Origin: Gramella sp. Hel_I_59
GTDB taxonomy: Bacteria; Bacteroidota; Bacteroidia; Flavobacteriales; Flavobacteriaceae
NCBI RefSeq assembly: GCF_006714895.1
Contig: NZ_VFME01000001.1
Location: 3,162,001 to 3,226,000, forward strand
DNA: 64,000 nt
Reading direction: 5' to 3'
The notes beneath the pieces were generated by a model. It had not been told where the DNA came from and made no database searches. It worked only from the letters and a program-made list of their open reading frames with translations. A program made the translations under genes and the position numbers. This document shows, one piece after another, positions 51,388 through 60,270 of this stretch (positions are counted from its first letter, which is position 1; every line of letters begins with the position of its first letter).

Positions 51388-52443
51388 TTATACTGAAACT
51401 GAATGCTTTTCAGCGATCTTCCCGGCGAGGTAAGCCGCATCTTTTTTGATTCCGCCAAGGGTTGCAGAACCTCTGGTATGTAACCAGGGCAGGCCAATAA
51501 AGTAAAGACCTTCCATATTGCTTACTCCACGATAATGTTCAGGGTAGCCGTTCTTGGCCAGTTCCAGTCCTTCAATCCATTCAAAGTTTGGTCGGTAACC
51601 AGTAGCCCAGACGATATTCTTTATGTCCCGAAGCTCTTCCTTTTCGGTAAGAATACGTTCGTTTTCAGCATCTTTCGTTTTACCCACAGCGCTCACATTT
51701 TCCCTGGCAAGAATCCCTTTTACATCTGTTCCAATTACGGGTTGTCGCGAATTACTGATCTTTTTTCCCAGCCATGTATCTCTGCTGAAGCTTAAAAAAC
51801 CAGATTTTGTAAACCACCACCAAAGTGTTTTACCCATTATTTCCTGCGGAAGTACTTTTACATCTGTAGTTCCTGAAAAATAGGTTTTGCGATCATTTTC
51901 AGAAATTTCATCGAGGATCTGAAATCCGCTATCTCCGGCTCCCACCACCATCGCAGGTCCTGGCTGCAACTGTTCTGGGTTCTTATAATAGTTGCTATGG
52001 ATCTGAAAAACTTCAGAAGAGATCTTTTTGGAGAAAGCTGGTGTATAGGGAATATGAAATGGCCCTGTAGCAATAATTACATTTCTGGCTTTTAGATCAC
52101 CTTGCGGCGACTTCAGAAGAAAATGATTATTTACTCGTGTGATCTTTTGGATGTAAGTTTCTAACTGAACCGGAAAATCAAAATTCTGCACGTATTCTTT
52201 AAAGTAGCCGGCGACTTCAGTTTTCGATGGGTAATGACCTTTTTTAGCCGGAAATTCCATCCCGTGCATATTATTAAATTCAGAAGGAGTAAAAAGAGTA
52301 AGAGAATCCCATCGATTCATCCATGAAGCACCAATTTCGGCTTCTTTATCCACGACCAGGAAGTTATGACCCTGTTGTTTTAGATAATAGGCCATGGCCA
52401 AACCTGCCTGTGCCGCTCCTACCACGATAAAATCCAACATCAT
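51388..52443 (-). CDS. Flavin-containing monooxygenase-like oxidoreductase (YpdA/CzcO type)
   Basis: 351 aa. FAD motif FIVVGAAQAGLAMAYYL at the N-terminus, GASWMNRWDSLTLFTP (typical of CzcO/BVMO-like flavoproteins), the second nucleotide motif MVVGAGDSGFQILDEI (~residue 165), and IVWATGYRPNFEWI. Substrate unknown. Confidence 0.87.
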   Translation of the reverse strand: MMLDFIVVGAAQAGLAMAYYLKQQGHNFLVVDKEAEIGASWMNRWDSLTLFTPSEFNNMHGMEFPAKKGHYPSKTEVAGYFKEYVQNFDFPVQLETYIQKITRVNNHFLLKSPQGDLKARNVIIATGPFHIPYTPAFSKKISSEVFQIHSNYYKNPEQLQPGPAMVVGAGDSGFQILDEISENDRKTYFSGTTDVKVLPQEIMGKTLWWWFTKSGFLSFSRDTWLGKKISNSRQPVIGTDVKGILARENVSAVGKTKDAENERILTEKEELRDIKNIVWATGYRPNFEWIEGLELAKNGYPEHYRGVSNMEGLYFIGLPWLHTRGSATLGGIKKDAAYLAGKIAEKHSVSV

Positions 52444-52455
52444 TTAACTTTTTTG

Positions 52456-52463
52456 CAAAAGTA
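52456..52463 (-). promoter_or_regulatory. Promoter -7 element (TACTTTTG) of the monooxygenase-like gene
   Basis: Exact TAnnTTTG on the minus strand, 12 nt before the start at 52443. Confidence 0.55.
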
Positions 52464-52496
52464 CGCTTATTTAAAGGTTTCTGAAAATCAGATCTT

Positions 52497-52994
52497 TCAG
52501 AATATAAACTCCTTATAACTCCAGAATTGGTAAAGGAACAGGATAAGAAATGCAAAGGTGACGATGAATTCCATAAAGCTGGAAGCCAGCAGACCGAGAA
52601 AAGAACCAAAAGCAGCCTTTCCAGCCGTTCTGGAATCAGATTTATTTAGAATTTCTCCAATAAAAGCACCTACAAACGGACAAATAAGAATAGCGAACGG
52701 AAATGGAGCAAAAATCCCTATGATCAAACCTATGGTTGCACCGATCATTCCTTTACGGCTTCCTCCAAATTTCTTAGTTCCCATTGCTGGGATGGCAAAA
52801 TTGAGAATATAGAAAAGGATGGCAACAAAAAGTGTGATTCCAAGGAACACGTAATTCACTCCTACTCCCGGAATAAGGAAAAATATAAGCAGCCCAATCC
52901 AGCTTAATGGTACTCCAGGCAAGACCGGCAGAAAACTTCCCAGGATCCCCAGGATCATAAAAATCGCCGCTACACTTAATAATACTATCTCCAT
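52497..52994 (-). CDS. DUF456 family membrane protein
   Basis: 165 aa with four or more helices and glycine-rich turns (GSFLPVLPGVPLSWIGLLIF, MIGATIGLIIGIFAPFPFAI, GAFIGEILNKSDSRTAGKAAFG), the DUF456 pattern of duplicated glycine-zipper segments. Function unknown. Divergent from the BlaI gene. Confidence 0.92.
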   Translation of the reverse strand: MEIVLLSVAAIFMILGILGSFLPVLPGVPLSWIGLLIFFLIPGVGVNYVFLGITLFVAILFYILNFAIPAMGTKKFGGSRKGMIGATIGLIIGIFAPFPFAILICPFVGAFIGEILNKSDSRTAGKAAFGSFLGLLASSFMEFIVTFAFLILFLYQFWSYKEFIF

Positions 52995-53041
52995 ACTATT
53001 TCTTTTTCTGAACGAAGATAATCAACTTAAAATCATTTTTT

Positions 53042-53075
53042 AACTAAATAATTAGTTCAAACTAAAAGATTAGTT
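53042..53075. promoter_or_regulatory. Two tandem AACTA-N6-TAGTT dyads (candidate BlaI operator)
   Basis: AACTAAATAATTAGTT (53042-53057) and AACTAAAAGATTAGTT (53060-53075), centres 18 bp apart, lie directly upstream of the -7-like TATATTAG (53077-53084) of the BlaI gene. ACTA...TAGT half-sites resemble BlaI/MecI operators. The position predicts autorepression and perhaps control of the divergent DUF456 gene. Confidence 0.75.
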
Positions 53076-53076
53076 C

Positions 53077-53084
53077 TATATTAG
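53077..53084 (+). promoter_or_regulatory. Putative -7 element of the BlaI-BlaR1 operon (TATATTAG)
   Basis: One mismatch to TAnnTTTG, 20 nt before the ATG at 53105 and directly abutted by the operator dyads. Confidence 0.45.
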
Positions 53085-53104
53085 CTTCAACTTATTCATT
53101 TACC

Positions 53105-53467
53105 ATGAAACAATTAACCAAGGCAGAAGAAGAGATCATGCAAATTCTCTGGCATCTAAAAGAATCTAATGTGAACGGAATCATTGATGAAATGCCCGAG
53201 CCTAAACCGGCCTACAACACGGTTTCGACAATTGTAAGAATCCTGGAGAATAAGGAATTTGTAGATCATAGAAAAAAGGGAAAAGGTTATATCTATTTTC
53301 CAAAAGTTGAGAAAGAAACCTATAGCAACCAGAGCATTAACCAGTTGATGAACAATTATTTTAATGGTTCATTTCAAAGTATGGTTAGCTTTTTTATGAA
53401 AAAGAACGAGATGAAATCAACAGATCTCGAAGCAATCTTGAAAGAAATCAATAAAGATAATAAGTGA
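53105..53467 (+). CDS. BlaI/MecI/CopY family transcriptional repressor
   Basis: 120 aa winged-helix repressor: KAEEEIMQILWHLKESNVNG, PAYNTVSTIVRILENKEFV (recognition helix) and HRKKGKGYIYFPKVEKE (wing), then a dimerisation tail. Repressors of this family are cleaved after signalling by an M56 sensor peptidase, here the overlapping downstream gene (4-nt overlap). Likely autoregulated by the dyads upstream. Confidence 0.93.
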   Translation: MKQLTKAEEEIMQILWHLKESNVNGIIDEMPEPKPAYNTVSTIVRILENKEFVDHRKKGKGYIYFPKVEKETYSNQSINQLMNNYFNGSFQSMVSFFMKKNEMKSTDLEAILKEINKDNK

Positions 53468-55080
53468 TGGAACATTATATCATCCAGGTAATTTTATTCC
53501 AGCTGGCATTTTTCGTGATCTACGAAGTATTGCTGGAAAAAGAAACCTTTTTTAAACTTAACCGTGCGTACTTGATTGCAACTCCTATCCTGGCGTTTTT
53601 GATTCCATTTGTAAAAATTGGGAGCTTACAGCAAAGTGCACCAGCACGCATAATGCAACAATTTAGCGATCAAACAATGATCTTAATGCCGGAGGTTATG
53701 ATTGGTGAAACCTCGAAAGCCGCGACTGCGAATCCTGTTCAGGCCGATCCTTCGATCAACTGGTTGTTCTGGTTATATCTTGCAGGAGTAGTCATTAGTT
53801 TAAGCATATTTATTTTCAAGCTCATTAAACTTCAGAAGATCGCTCGAAAAAGTAAAACTCTTGATGTTCGTTACTACGAGCTGAGGGAGGTTCCAGATTC
53901 GTATACTGCTTTTACCTATTTCAATAAGTTATATATAGGAGACCAAATTTCAGAAAAAGACCGACAGCATATCATCACGCACGAATTGGTACACCTGCAC
54001 GATCATCACGGTTTTGATTTAATGGTTTTCGAACTATTAAAGATCCTGTTCTGGTTCAATCCGCTTATCTATATTTTCCAGTCACGTCTGGCTACGCTTC
54101 ATGAGTATATTGCTGATAGTACCACCGTTCAAAAATCGGGAAAAAAGCAATATTTCGAACAGTTGCTCAATACAGCCTTCGGAACAGAAAACTTTTCATT
54201 CACCAATCAATTTTTTAGTCATTCATTAATCAAAAAACGAATCATTATGTTACAGAAAAATCAATCATCCAACATTTCAAAATTCAAGTTTTTACTCATC
54301 ATTCCCTTGCTAATGCTAATGCTCACTTATGTTGCATGTTCAGATGATAATTCAATTGAACAAAGCACGATGGAAGTTAGTAAGGCAGAACATGAAAATC
54401 TCGTGGATTCATATTGGACAGAATTAAAAGAAATGGAAGCAAAAGGATTGAGCTGGGATAAAATAGCTTCTACACATATTCCTCAGGAACCGAAAGCAGA
54501 ACAAACTAAGGAAGAATATTACAGATTCTTAGTTTTTACCAAATGGGTCATGGAAAGTAGCAAGGAAAGAAAAATAAAGAATGGAACCTATAGCGAGTCT
54601 GACAAGAAATTTTCGGCTCGCAATAATGAACGTTTTGAAATAACTTATGATGAATATTTACAAAATCGAAAAAACAATAAAATCAGTGAACCAGTAATTA
54701 TAGAGACGAAGGAAGAAAAAACCTCATCAGTACCATTTGCTGTGATCGATAAAGTTCCTGCCTTTCAGGAATGTGACCAATGGGTGGATGACGCTAGAAA
54801 AAATTGTACTTCTTCAGAAATTTCAAAATTCGTCAACAAGAACTTCAATACTTCCCTAGGAAAGGAATTAGGACTTGAAGGAATAAATCGTGTTATCGTT
54901 CAATTCAGAATTGATGAAAACGGACAGGTTCAGGATATTAAATCAAGAGCTCCGCATCCGAGATTAGAAGAGGAAGCTAAAAGAGTAATTTCTGAACTTC
55001 CATCATTTATTCCTGGAGAACAAAATGGTCGTGCCGTAAGTGTCATGTATAGTCTACCAATCGCATTTAAGGTCCAATAA
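53464..55080 (+). CDS. BlaR1-like M56 sensor metallopeptidase with C-terminal TonB-like domain
   Basis: 538 aa. N-terminal helices (residues ~4-55 and ~95-120), a cytoplasmic zinc peptidase with ITHELVHLHDHHG (HExxH, ~170-182), one more helix (FLLIIPLLMLMLTYV, ~280), then an extracytoplasmic part. The last ~115 residues (FAVIDKVPAFQECDQW onward, VIVQFRIDENGQV, LPSFIPGEQNGRAV) are a TonB C-terminal-like domain in the place where BlaR1 has its beta-lactam sensor. Signal sensed is unknown. Confidence 0.92.
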   Translation: MMEHYIIQVILFQLAFFVIYEVLLEKETFFKLNRAYLIATPILAFLIPFVKIGSLQQSAPARIMQQFSDQTMILMPEVMIGETSKAATANPVQADPSINWLFWLYLAGVVISLSIFIFKLIKLQKIARKSKTLDVRYYELREVPDSYTAFTYFNKLYIGDQISEKDRQHIITHELVHLHDHHGFDLMVFELLKILFWFNPLIYIFQSRLATLHEYIADSTTVQKSGKKQYFEQLLNTAFGTENFSFTNQFFSHSLIKKRIIMLQKNQSSNISKFKFLLIIPLLMLMLTYVACSDDNSIEQSTMEVSKAEHENLVDSYWTELKEMEAKGLSWDKIASTHIPQEPKAEQTKEEYYRFLVFTKWVMESSKERKIKNGTYSESDKKFSARNNERFEITYDEYLQNRKNNKISEPVIIETKEEKTSSVPFAVIDKVPAFQECDQWVDDARKNCTSSEISKFVNKNFNTSLGKELGLEGINRVIVQFRIDENGQVQDIKSRAPHPRLEEEAKRVISELPSFIPGEQNGRAVSVMYSLPIAFKVQ

Positions 55081-55099
55081 TAAATTCAAAAACAAGATT

Positions 55100-55570
55100 A
55101 TGAGAATCAATAAAATTAAAAATCTACTTAGCCTCTTTGTATTGCTAATTTCTCTTTCAGGTTTCAGCCAGGAGATGGCTACACCCTTTGCGGTGGCAGA
55201 TAAATCACCGGTCTTTCCTGGATGTGAATCGCTATCTGGCAATGATCAGAAAGATTGCACGGTGGAGCGAATCACCAATCATGTGAATAAAAATTTTAAC
55301 ACCGCTCTGGGAAAAGAATTGAATCTTACCGGTCGTCAACGTATCGTTGTGAAATTTGTGATAGGGAAAGACGGTGATATTAGAGATGTTGAATCAAGAT
55401 CTCTGGCAAAAGAAGCTGATGTTAGAGCCAGCCTCCAAGCTGAAGCTACTCGCGTGATCAAATCATTGCCAAAGATGCAAGCGGGTGAATTTGAGGGTGA
55501 GAAAGTGGCGATCGCCTATGCTTTGCCCATAGAATTTGCTACGCCTCAAAAAGAAACTAAGAACGGATAA
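55100..55570 (+). CDS. Secreted TonB C-terminal-like domain protein
   Basis: 156 aa. Signal peptide (NLLSLFVLLISLSGFSQ) and one domain: FAVADKSPVFPGCES, DCTVERITNHVNKNFNTALG, QRIVVKFVIGKDGDIRDVES, LPKMQAGEFEGEKVAIAYALP. It is a clear paralogue of the C-terminal domain of the preceding M56 protein and of the lipoprotein at 56791. It lacks the TonB N-terminal anchor and Pro-rich arm, so it is not a working energy transducer. ATG 55100 gives the signal peptide. Confidence 0.85.
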   Translation: MRINKIKNLLSLFVLLISLSGFSQEMATPFAVADKSPVFPGCESLSGNDQKDCTVERITNHVNKNFNTALGKELNLTGRQRIVVKFVIGKDGDIRDVESRSLAKEADVRASLQAEATRVIKSLPKMQAGEFEGEKVAIAYALPIEFATPQKETKNG

Positions 55571-55581
55571 TATTCAATAAT

Positions 55582-56730
55582 TTGAAATTTTTACTAGCCC
55601 TGATTCTTACAATAATTGTCCTGCTGCCAACCTATGCGCAGCAGGACATTTTAAATAATGCTGATAGTCTTGCAGCGGTTGGTAATCGTGAAGAAGCCAT
55701 TAAATTATTGGCAGACTTGCCTGATAAAGATGCTAAAATTCTATTGAAACTGGCGAAATTTCAGCAGTCGGAAGGAAATATCAAAGCTGCACTTGAGAAT
55801 TACAAACATGTAACACAACAACATCCTGAGAAGGTTTTAACCATGCAGGACTATGGAGAACTGCTACTTGAAAACGGGAAACTTGAGCTGGCAGATAGTA
55901 TCTTCAGTAATTTAAAAGAAAGATATCCTGAAAATGCTGGCTTTACCTATAGATTAGGGCTTACCAAAGAGAAGCGCAAACTGGATACCCTGGCTAATCG
56001 TTTATTTTTCGAAACCGTTAGTTATGATCCTACACATCAGGGAGCACTTTACAAAACCAGTAAATATCAATTAGCTCGCGGTAGAAAACATGAAGCGATT
56101 GTACTCGCGCAGGCTGGTTTGAAAAAACGTCCAAAAAATGTAAGTCTTTTATCTATTCTGGGCCAGGCTTATATGTCTACTTTTCAGTTTGACAAGGCGA
56201 TACCGGCGTTTAAAACGATCGTAGAAGAAGGTGAAGCTTCAGAATTTGTACTGCAAAAGCTCGCAAAAGCCTATCGTATGACCAACCAGTTATCAAAAGC
56301 TTTGGAAACCTATAAGCAAATGCTCGACATTAATGATATGAATAGCGCTGCGCATTCTAACATTGGCGTCATCCTGATGGAAATGGACAGGCATAAAGAT
56401 GCGAGAGAACATTTCTATAATGCACTTTTTATAAAAAATCCCAGAGTTGACAACGAGTTTCTGAATCTTGGACTTGCTTCAAAGGAACTCGAAGATTTTA
56501 AAGAAGCCTACCGGTTTTTCAAATTTGCGATCGAAGAAAATGAAGAAAACGAAAGGGCTTTACTGGAACTGGCGCTTACTGCCGACAGGTATTTTGAAGA
56601 TAAAAAATCTGTGGCTGAACATTACCAGCGATACCTTGACAGGTATGCCGGAAATGGAAATCCTGCTATGATCGAAATTGCAAAATACAGGTTAAGTGAG
56701 CTTAAAAAAGAGGAGCATTTTTCGGAATAG
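55582..56730 (+). CDS. Tetratricopeptide-repeat protein, secreted (TTG start)
   Basis: 382 aa. Signal peptide KFLLALILTIIVLLPTYAQQ then about nine TPR-like helix pairs (AAVGNREEAIKLLADLPD, GNIKAALENYKHVTQ, LELADSIFSNLKERYP, NQLSKALETYKQMLDIN, EDFKEAYRFFKFAIEEN and others) forming a protein-binding superhelix, probably periplasmic. The start is TTG at 55582; no nearby in-frame ATG gives the signal. It is 11 bp after the TonB-like gene, so it belongs to the BlaI-BlaR1 operon. Confidence 0.85.
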   Translation: MKFLLALILTIIVLLPTYAQQDILNNADSLAAVGNREEAIKLLADLPDKDAKILLKLAKFQQSEGNIKAALENYKHVTQQHPEKVLTMQDYGELLLENGKLELADSIFSNLKERYPENAGFTYRLGLTKEKRKLDTLANRLFFETVSYDPTHQGALYKTSKYQLARGRKHEAIVLAQAGLKKRPKNVSLLSILGQAYMSTFQFDKAIPAFKTIVEEGEASEFVLQKLAKAYRMTNQLSKALETYKQMLDINDMNSAAHSNIGVILMEMDRHKDAREHFYNALFIKNPRVDNEFLNLGLASKELEDFKEAYRFFKFAIEENEENERALLELALTADRYFEDKKSVAEHYQRYLDRYAGNGNPAMIEIAKYRLSELKKEEHFSE

Positions 56731-56761
56731 CAGATAATTTTCCTAACCTGCTAGATTTCAC

Positions 56762-56769
56762 TATTTTTG
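56762..56769 (+). promoter_or_regulatory. Promoter -7 element (TATTTTTG) of the TonB-like lipoprotein gene
   Basis: Exact TAnnTTTG 21 nt before the ATG at 56791, so this gene may be transcribed separately from the operon before it. Confidence 0.5.
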
Positions 56770-56790
56770 GAATCCGAAAGCTAACTTTTA

Positions 56791-57264
56791 ATGAAGAAGA
56801 TATTATTTGCAGTTGCCATTTCAGTTCTGTGCTCCTGTAATTTCGAAACCAGGAAAATTTCTTCTGAAGAGGTTCTGGAGCAGGAATCACGCACATTGAA
56901 CTGGAAAGAAGTGGATGAGTATCCCGCTTTCGAAGATTGCCAGAATCTCACCGATCTTGCCGAAGCTAAAGATTGCTTCGCCCGCCAGGTCTCCACGACA
57001 ATTTATAGCCACCTGGCAAGTCAGCAACCCGTAGTAACCAAAAGCATTGACGATACGCTTTTTATTTACCTGGAAATCGACAAGAACGGGAAACCGCAAG
57101 TTGAATCCATAGAAGTGGATACCACAGTGACCAATCAATTACCAGATATTAAGAACTGGATCAGGCAGAGTATTGATTCCTTGCCTAAAATTTACCCGGC
57201 GAGCAAAAGAGGAATTCCTGTATCTACTGTGTTTAAAATGCCTGTAGTTGTAAAAGCCGAATAA
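56791..57264 (+). CDS. TonB C-terminal-like domain lipoprotein
   Basis: 157 aa. Lipobox ISVLCSCNFE at the N-terminus, then a domain related to those of the two upstream proteins: WKEVDEYPAFEDCQNL, AKDCFARQVSTTIYSHL, LFIYLEIDKNGKPQVES, SLPKIYPASKRGIPV, TVFKMPVVV. The paired Cys (FEDC ... KDC) are shared with its paralogues. It ends 2 bp before a convergent glycosyltransferase gene. Function unknown. Confidence 0.78.
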   Translation: MKKILFAVAISVLCSCNFETRKISSEEVLEQESRTLNWKEVDEYPAFEDCQNLTDLAEAKDCFARQVSTTIYSHLASQQPVVTKSIDDTLFIYLEIDKNGKPQVESIEVDTTVTNQLPDIKNWIRQSIDSLPKIYPASKRGIPVSTVFKMPVVVKAE

Positions 57265-57266
57265 AT

Positions 57267-58412
57267 CTATTTTCGGTAACCTCTTCCCTTCCACTTAAAA
57301 CCTACGAATAGAGAAGTCAGCGAAATTCCTGAAGAAAATAAAGGGTAGGCAATACTACTCAAGGCATAACTTCGCATACTTGCCTTCCTGTCAAAAAATA
57401 CCGCAGCTTTATAGATCAACATAAAATCCAGGTTAAACTTTATAAGGAATGCAATCATAAGCCACTGAAGATAGCTGGCGTCGAACAGGCAAAGCACTAG
57501 TCCTATAATTAATGCTGCATTCATTAGAAACACGGTCAAAGCAGCAAACCTGGCAAAACTATCATCGTAACCGGCAGATTTTGCTGCCCAGCGTAAACGT
57601 TGCTGTATAAAGCTTCGAAGATCTTTCTGCGCCGAAGTTGTTACGATCATGTTATTACTTCTAACAAAATCGATCTTTCTTTTGTGTTCTTTAAATTTCT
57701 GAAGTAAAAAAACATCATCACCACCTGCATAGTTGCCGGACTGCTTATAACCGCCAACTACCTGGAATGCTTTTTTCTTAAAGCATAGATTTGCCGCATT
57801 ACATATAAATGGCTTTCTCAATCCAAAAGAACCAATCGTAGTAGCCTGCAAACTCATAAAATCAATGAGATCAAATTTTCGGAATAGTGGATCTTCAGGA
57901 TGAACTTCGACGAATATTACCGGAGCTGCAATTAGATCTGAATCCTGAGACTCTATATAATTATCAAATCCCTGCAACCAGTTTTCAGGAACTTTACAAT
58001 CGGCATCTGTAGTGACTATATATTCAAATCTGGATTTATCTATACCGACCTTTATAGCATCTTTTTTTGCTGAAATGGATTCTCTCTGGTTTTGCAAGAG
58101 CTCGATCGAAAGATCAGCATGCATCTTGCGAAATTCCTGAACCAGTTTTTCTGAATCATCTTCAGAAGAATCATTGATCAAAAGAATCTCAAATTTGTTC
58201 TTCGGATACTTCAAATTTTTCAAAGAGTCAAATAAACCGGGCAAATGTAACTGCTCATTTCTAAACGGAATGATGATGGAAAAACCGGTTTCAAAAGGAG
58301 AAACAAAACGAGGATTGTTTTTTAAATTTCTCCAACCATATAAAAGTGATAAGAGTAAAATTATATAAGACAGACAAATGCCGGCTAGGATGTAGACAGG
58401 AAGCATGGCCAT
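57267..58412 (-). CDS. Membrane-anchored glycosyltransferase family 2
   Basis: 381 aa. One N-terminal helix, then a GT-A domain: FSIIIPFRNEQLHL, LLINDSSEDDSEKLV, VTTDADCKVPENWL (DxD), QQRLRWAAKSAGYDD (QxxRW), and three C-terminal helices. QxxRW-type enzymes are processive or transfer to lipid/surface glycans; substrate unknown. Divergent from ruvC. Either of two ATGs (58412 or 58406) could start it. Confidence 0.88.
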   Translation of the reverse strand: MAMLPVYILAGICLSYIILLLSLLYGWRNLKNNPRFVSPFETGFSIIIPFRNEQLHLPGLFDSLKNLKYPKNKFEILLINDSSEDDSEKLVQEFRKMHADLSIELLQNQRESISAKKDAIKVGIDKSRFEYIVTTDADCKVPENWLQGFDNYIESQDSDLIAAPVIFVEVHPEDPLFRKFDLIDFMSLQATTIGSFGLRKPFICNAANLCFKKKAFQVVGGYKQSGNYAGGDDVFLLQKFKEHKRKIDFVRSNNMIVTTSAQKDLRSFIQQRLRWAAKSAGYDDSFARFAALTVFLMNAALIIGLVLCLFDASYLQWLMIAFLIKFNLDFMLIYKAAVFFDRKASMRSYALSSIAYPLFSSGISLTSLFVGFKWKGRGYRK

Positions 58413-58440
58413 AAATTGCGAACGCCAGATTTTAAATGAT

Positions 58441-58448
58441 TAGTTTTG
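58441..58448 (+). promoter_or_regulatory. Promoter -7 element (TAGTTTTG) of ruvC-hemW
   Basis: Exact TAnnTTTG 25 nt before the ruvC GTG start. Confidence 0.55.
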
Positions 58449-58473
58449 CAGAAGTCCAAATTAGGCAATTTTA

Positions 58474-59052
58474 GTGAGTAGCACGACAGACAAAAGAACT
58501 ATACAAGGGGAAAGGATCATCCTGGGAATTGACCCCGGAACCACGATCATGGGTTTTGGTTTGATCAAGGTGGTTAACAAGAACATGAGCTTTATTCAAA
58601 TGAATGAGTTACAGCTCAACAAATACAGCGATCATTATGTAAAGCTGAAACTAATTTTCGAGAGAACCATTGAACTTATAGACACCTATCATCCCGATGA
58701 AATTGCTATTGAAGCACCGTTCTTCGGGAAAAATGTGCAATCCATGTTAAAACTGGGTCGGGCGCAGGGCGTGGCTATGGCCGCTGGATTATCGCGCGAA
58801 GTTCCTATTACAGAATACCTTCCGAAGAAAATTAAAATGGCGATAACCGGGAATGGAAATGCCAGTAAAGAGCAGGTTGCAAAGATGCTGCAAAGTATGC
58901 TGAAGATCGGGGAACTTCCAAAAAACCTTGATGCTACAGATGGTCTGGCTGCAGCGGTTTGCCACTTTTATAATTCTGGAAAAACCGAAATTGGCAAAAG
59001 CTACACAGGCTGGAGCGCCTTTGTAAAGCAAAATCCGGGTAAGATCAAATAG
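58474..59052 (+). CDS. ruvC: Holliday-junction resolvase RuvC (GTG start)
   Basis: Cleaves four-way DNA junctions; 192 aa. Acidic residues in ILGIDPGTTIMGFGLI, IAIEAPFFGKNVQSMLKLGRAQG (split here: Glu in AIEAP and the conserved loop) and LDATDGLAAAVCH. The start is GTG 58474, since no ATG lies near the conserved N-terminus; the first ~14 residues are unconserved. 3 bp before hemW. Confidence 0.95.
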   Translation: MSSTTDKRTIQGERIILGIDPGTTIMGFGLIKVVNKNMSFIQMNELQLNKYSDHYVKLKLIFERTIELIDTYHPDEIAIEAPFFGKNVQSMLKLGRAQGVAMAAGLSREVPITEYLPKKIKMAITGNGNASKEQVAKMLQSMLKIGELPKNLDATDGLAAAVCHFYNSGKTEIGKSYTGWSAFVKQNPGKIK

Positions 59053-59055
59053 GTC

Positions 59056-60222
59056 ATGAGCGGAATCTATATTCATATTCCATTTTGCAAACAGGCATGT
59101 CACTATTGTGATTTTCACTTTTCAACCTCTACAAAGAAGAAGGGGCAACTTGTTGAAATGCTTAGCAGGGAACTGAAATTGCGAAAAAATGAAATTCCCG
59201 GACTTATACAAACCATCTACTTTGGAGGCGGAACTCCTTCTCTACTCTCTGCGGAAGAACTTGAATTGATTTTTGAAAGCATCAACCAGAATTTTGAAGT
59301 TTCAAATAGTGCCGAGATCACTCTCGAAGCAAATCCTGATGATCTTTCAGAAGAAGTTTTAAAAACGTTGAATGATTCACCAGTAAACCGACTAAGTATT
59401 GGTGTGCAATCCTTTTTTGAAGCAGATTTGAAATTGATGAATCGCGCACACAACGCAACAGAAGCATTAGAAAGCCTGAAACTTACGAAGCGATATTTCG
59501 ATAATATTAGTATTGATCTTATTTACGGAATTCCCGGACAATCTGATAAGCAATGGATCGAGAATCTAGAGATCGCTCTGGAACTGGACATTCCTCATAT
59601 TTCTAGTTATGCGCTTACCGTTGAACCAAAAACAGCACTGGAAAATTTTATCAAGAAAGGAAAGATCCAACCGGTCACCGACGAGAAGTTCAGGAAGCAT
59701 TTCGATATCCTGGTGCAAAAGCTTACAACCGCTGGATTTGAACATTATGAGTTTTCAAATTATGGAAAACCAGGTTTTCACTCAGAAAACAATATGGCTT
59801 ACTGGCTGGGTAAAGCTTATCTGGGAATTGGACCGTCTGCCCATTCTTATGACGGTAAGACCAGAAGCTGGAACGTGGCGAATAATTCATTATATATTTC
59901 GGCATTAGCAGAAAATAAAATTCCGCAACAGCAGGAAGTTTTATCGCTAACAGATTCTTATAACGAATATATTATGACGAGGTTACGCACAAAATTCGGC
60001 GTAAATTCAGAAGATATTTACCGCAACTTTGGAAAGCTTTACGAACAACATTTTATAAAGGAAGCACAAATTTTTCTTGAAAACGGACAAATAGAAAAGC
60101 GTGATACCGAATTCCATATTTCTGAAAAAGGTAAATTTCTAAGCGATGGAATTGCCGCAGAGCTCTTTTACCTTGATGACTATAATTTTGGTGAGTCTCA
60201 AAAATATCAACTTCACCGCTAG
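59056..60222 (+). CDS. hemW: Radical SAM haem chaperone HemW
   Basis: 388 aa. Radical SAM cluster motif FCKQACHYCDFHF (CxxxCxxC, residues ~10-20), SAM motif FGGGTPSLLS, and the HemN/HemW-like C-terminal domain. It resembles coproporphyrinogen oxidase HemN but the short N-terminus is that of HemW, which delivers haem to apoproteins. Second gene of ruvC-hemW. Confidence 0.94.
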   Translation: MSGIYIHIPFCKQACHYCDFHFSTSTKKKGQLVEMLSRELKLRKNEIPGLIQTIYFGGGTPSLLSAEELELIFESINQNFEVSNSAEITLEANPDDLSEEVLKTLNDSPVNRLSIGVQSFFEADLKLMNRAHNATEALESLKLTKRYFDNISIDLIYGIPGQSDKQWIENLEIALELDIPHISSYALTVEPKTALENFIKKGKIQPVTDEKFRKHFDILVQKLTTAGFEHYEFSNYGKPGFHSENNMAYWLGKAYLGIGPSAHSYDGKTRSWNVANNSLYISALAENKIPQQQEVLSLTDSYNEYIMTRLRTKFGVNSEDIYRNFGKLYEQHFIKEAQIFLENGQIEKRDTEFHISEKGKFLSDGIAAELFYLDDYNFGESQKYQLHR

Positions 60223-60243
60223 CCTATTATCGGTTTACAATCT

Positions 60244-60251
60244 TACATTTG
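60244..60251 (+). promoter_or_regulatory. Promoter -7 element (TACATTTG) of the cyclase-DUF4260-DUF4230 operon
   Basis: Exact TAnnTTTG 19 nt before the ATG at 60271. Confidence 0.58.
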
Positions 60252-60270
60252 TTGAGCATATTCATCTCTT

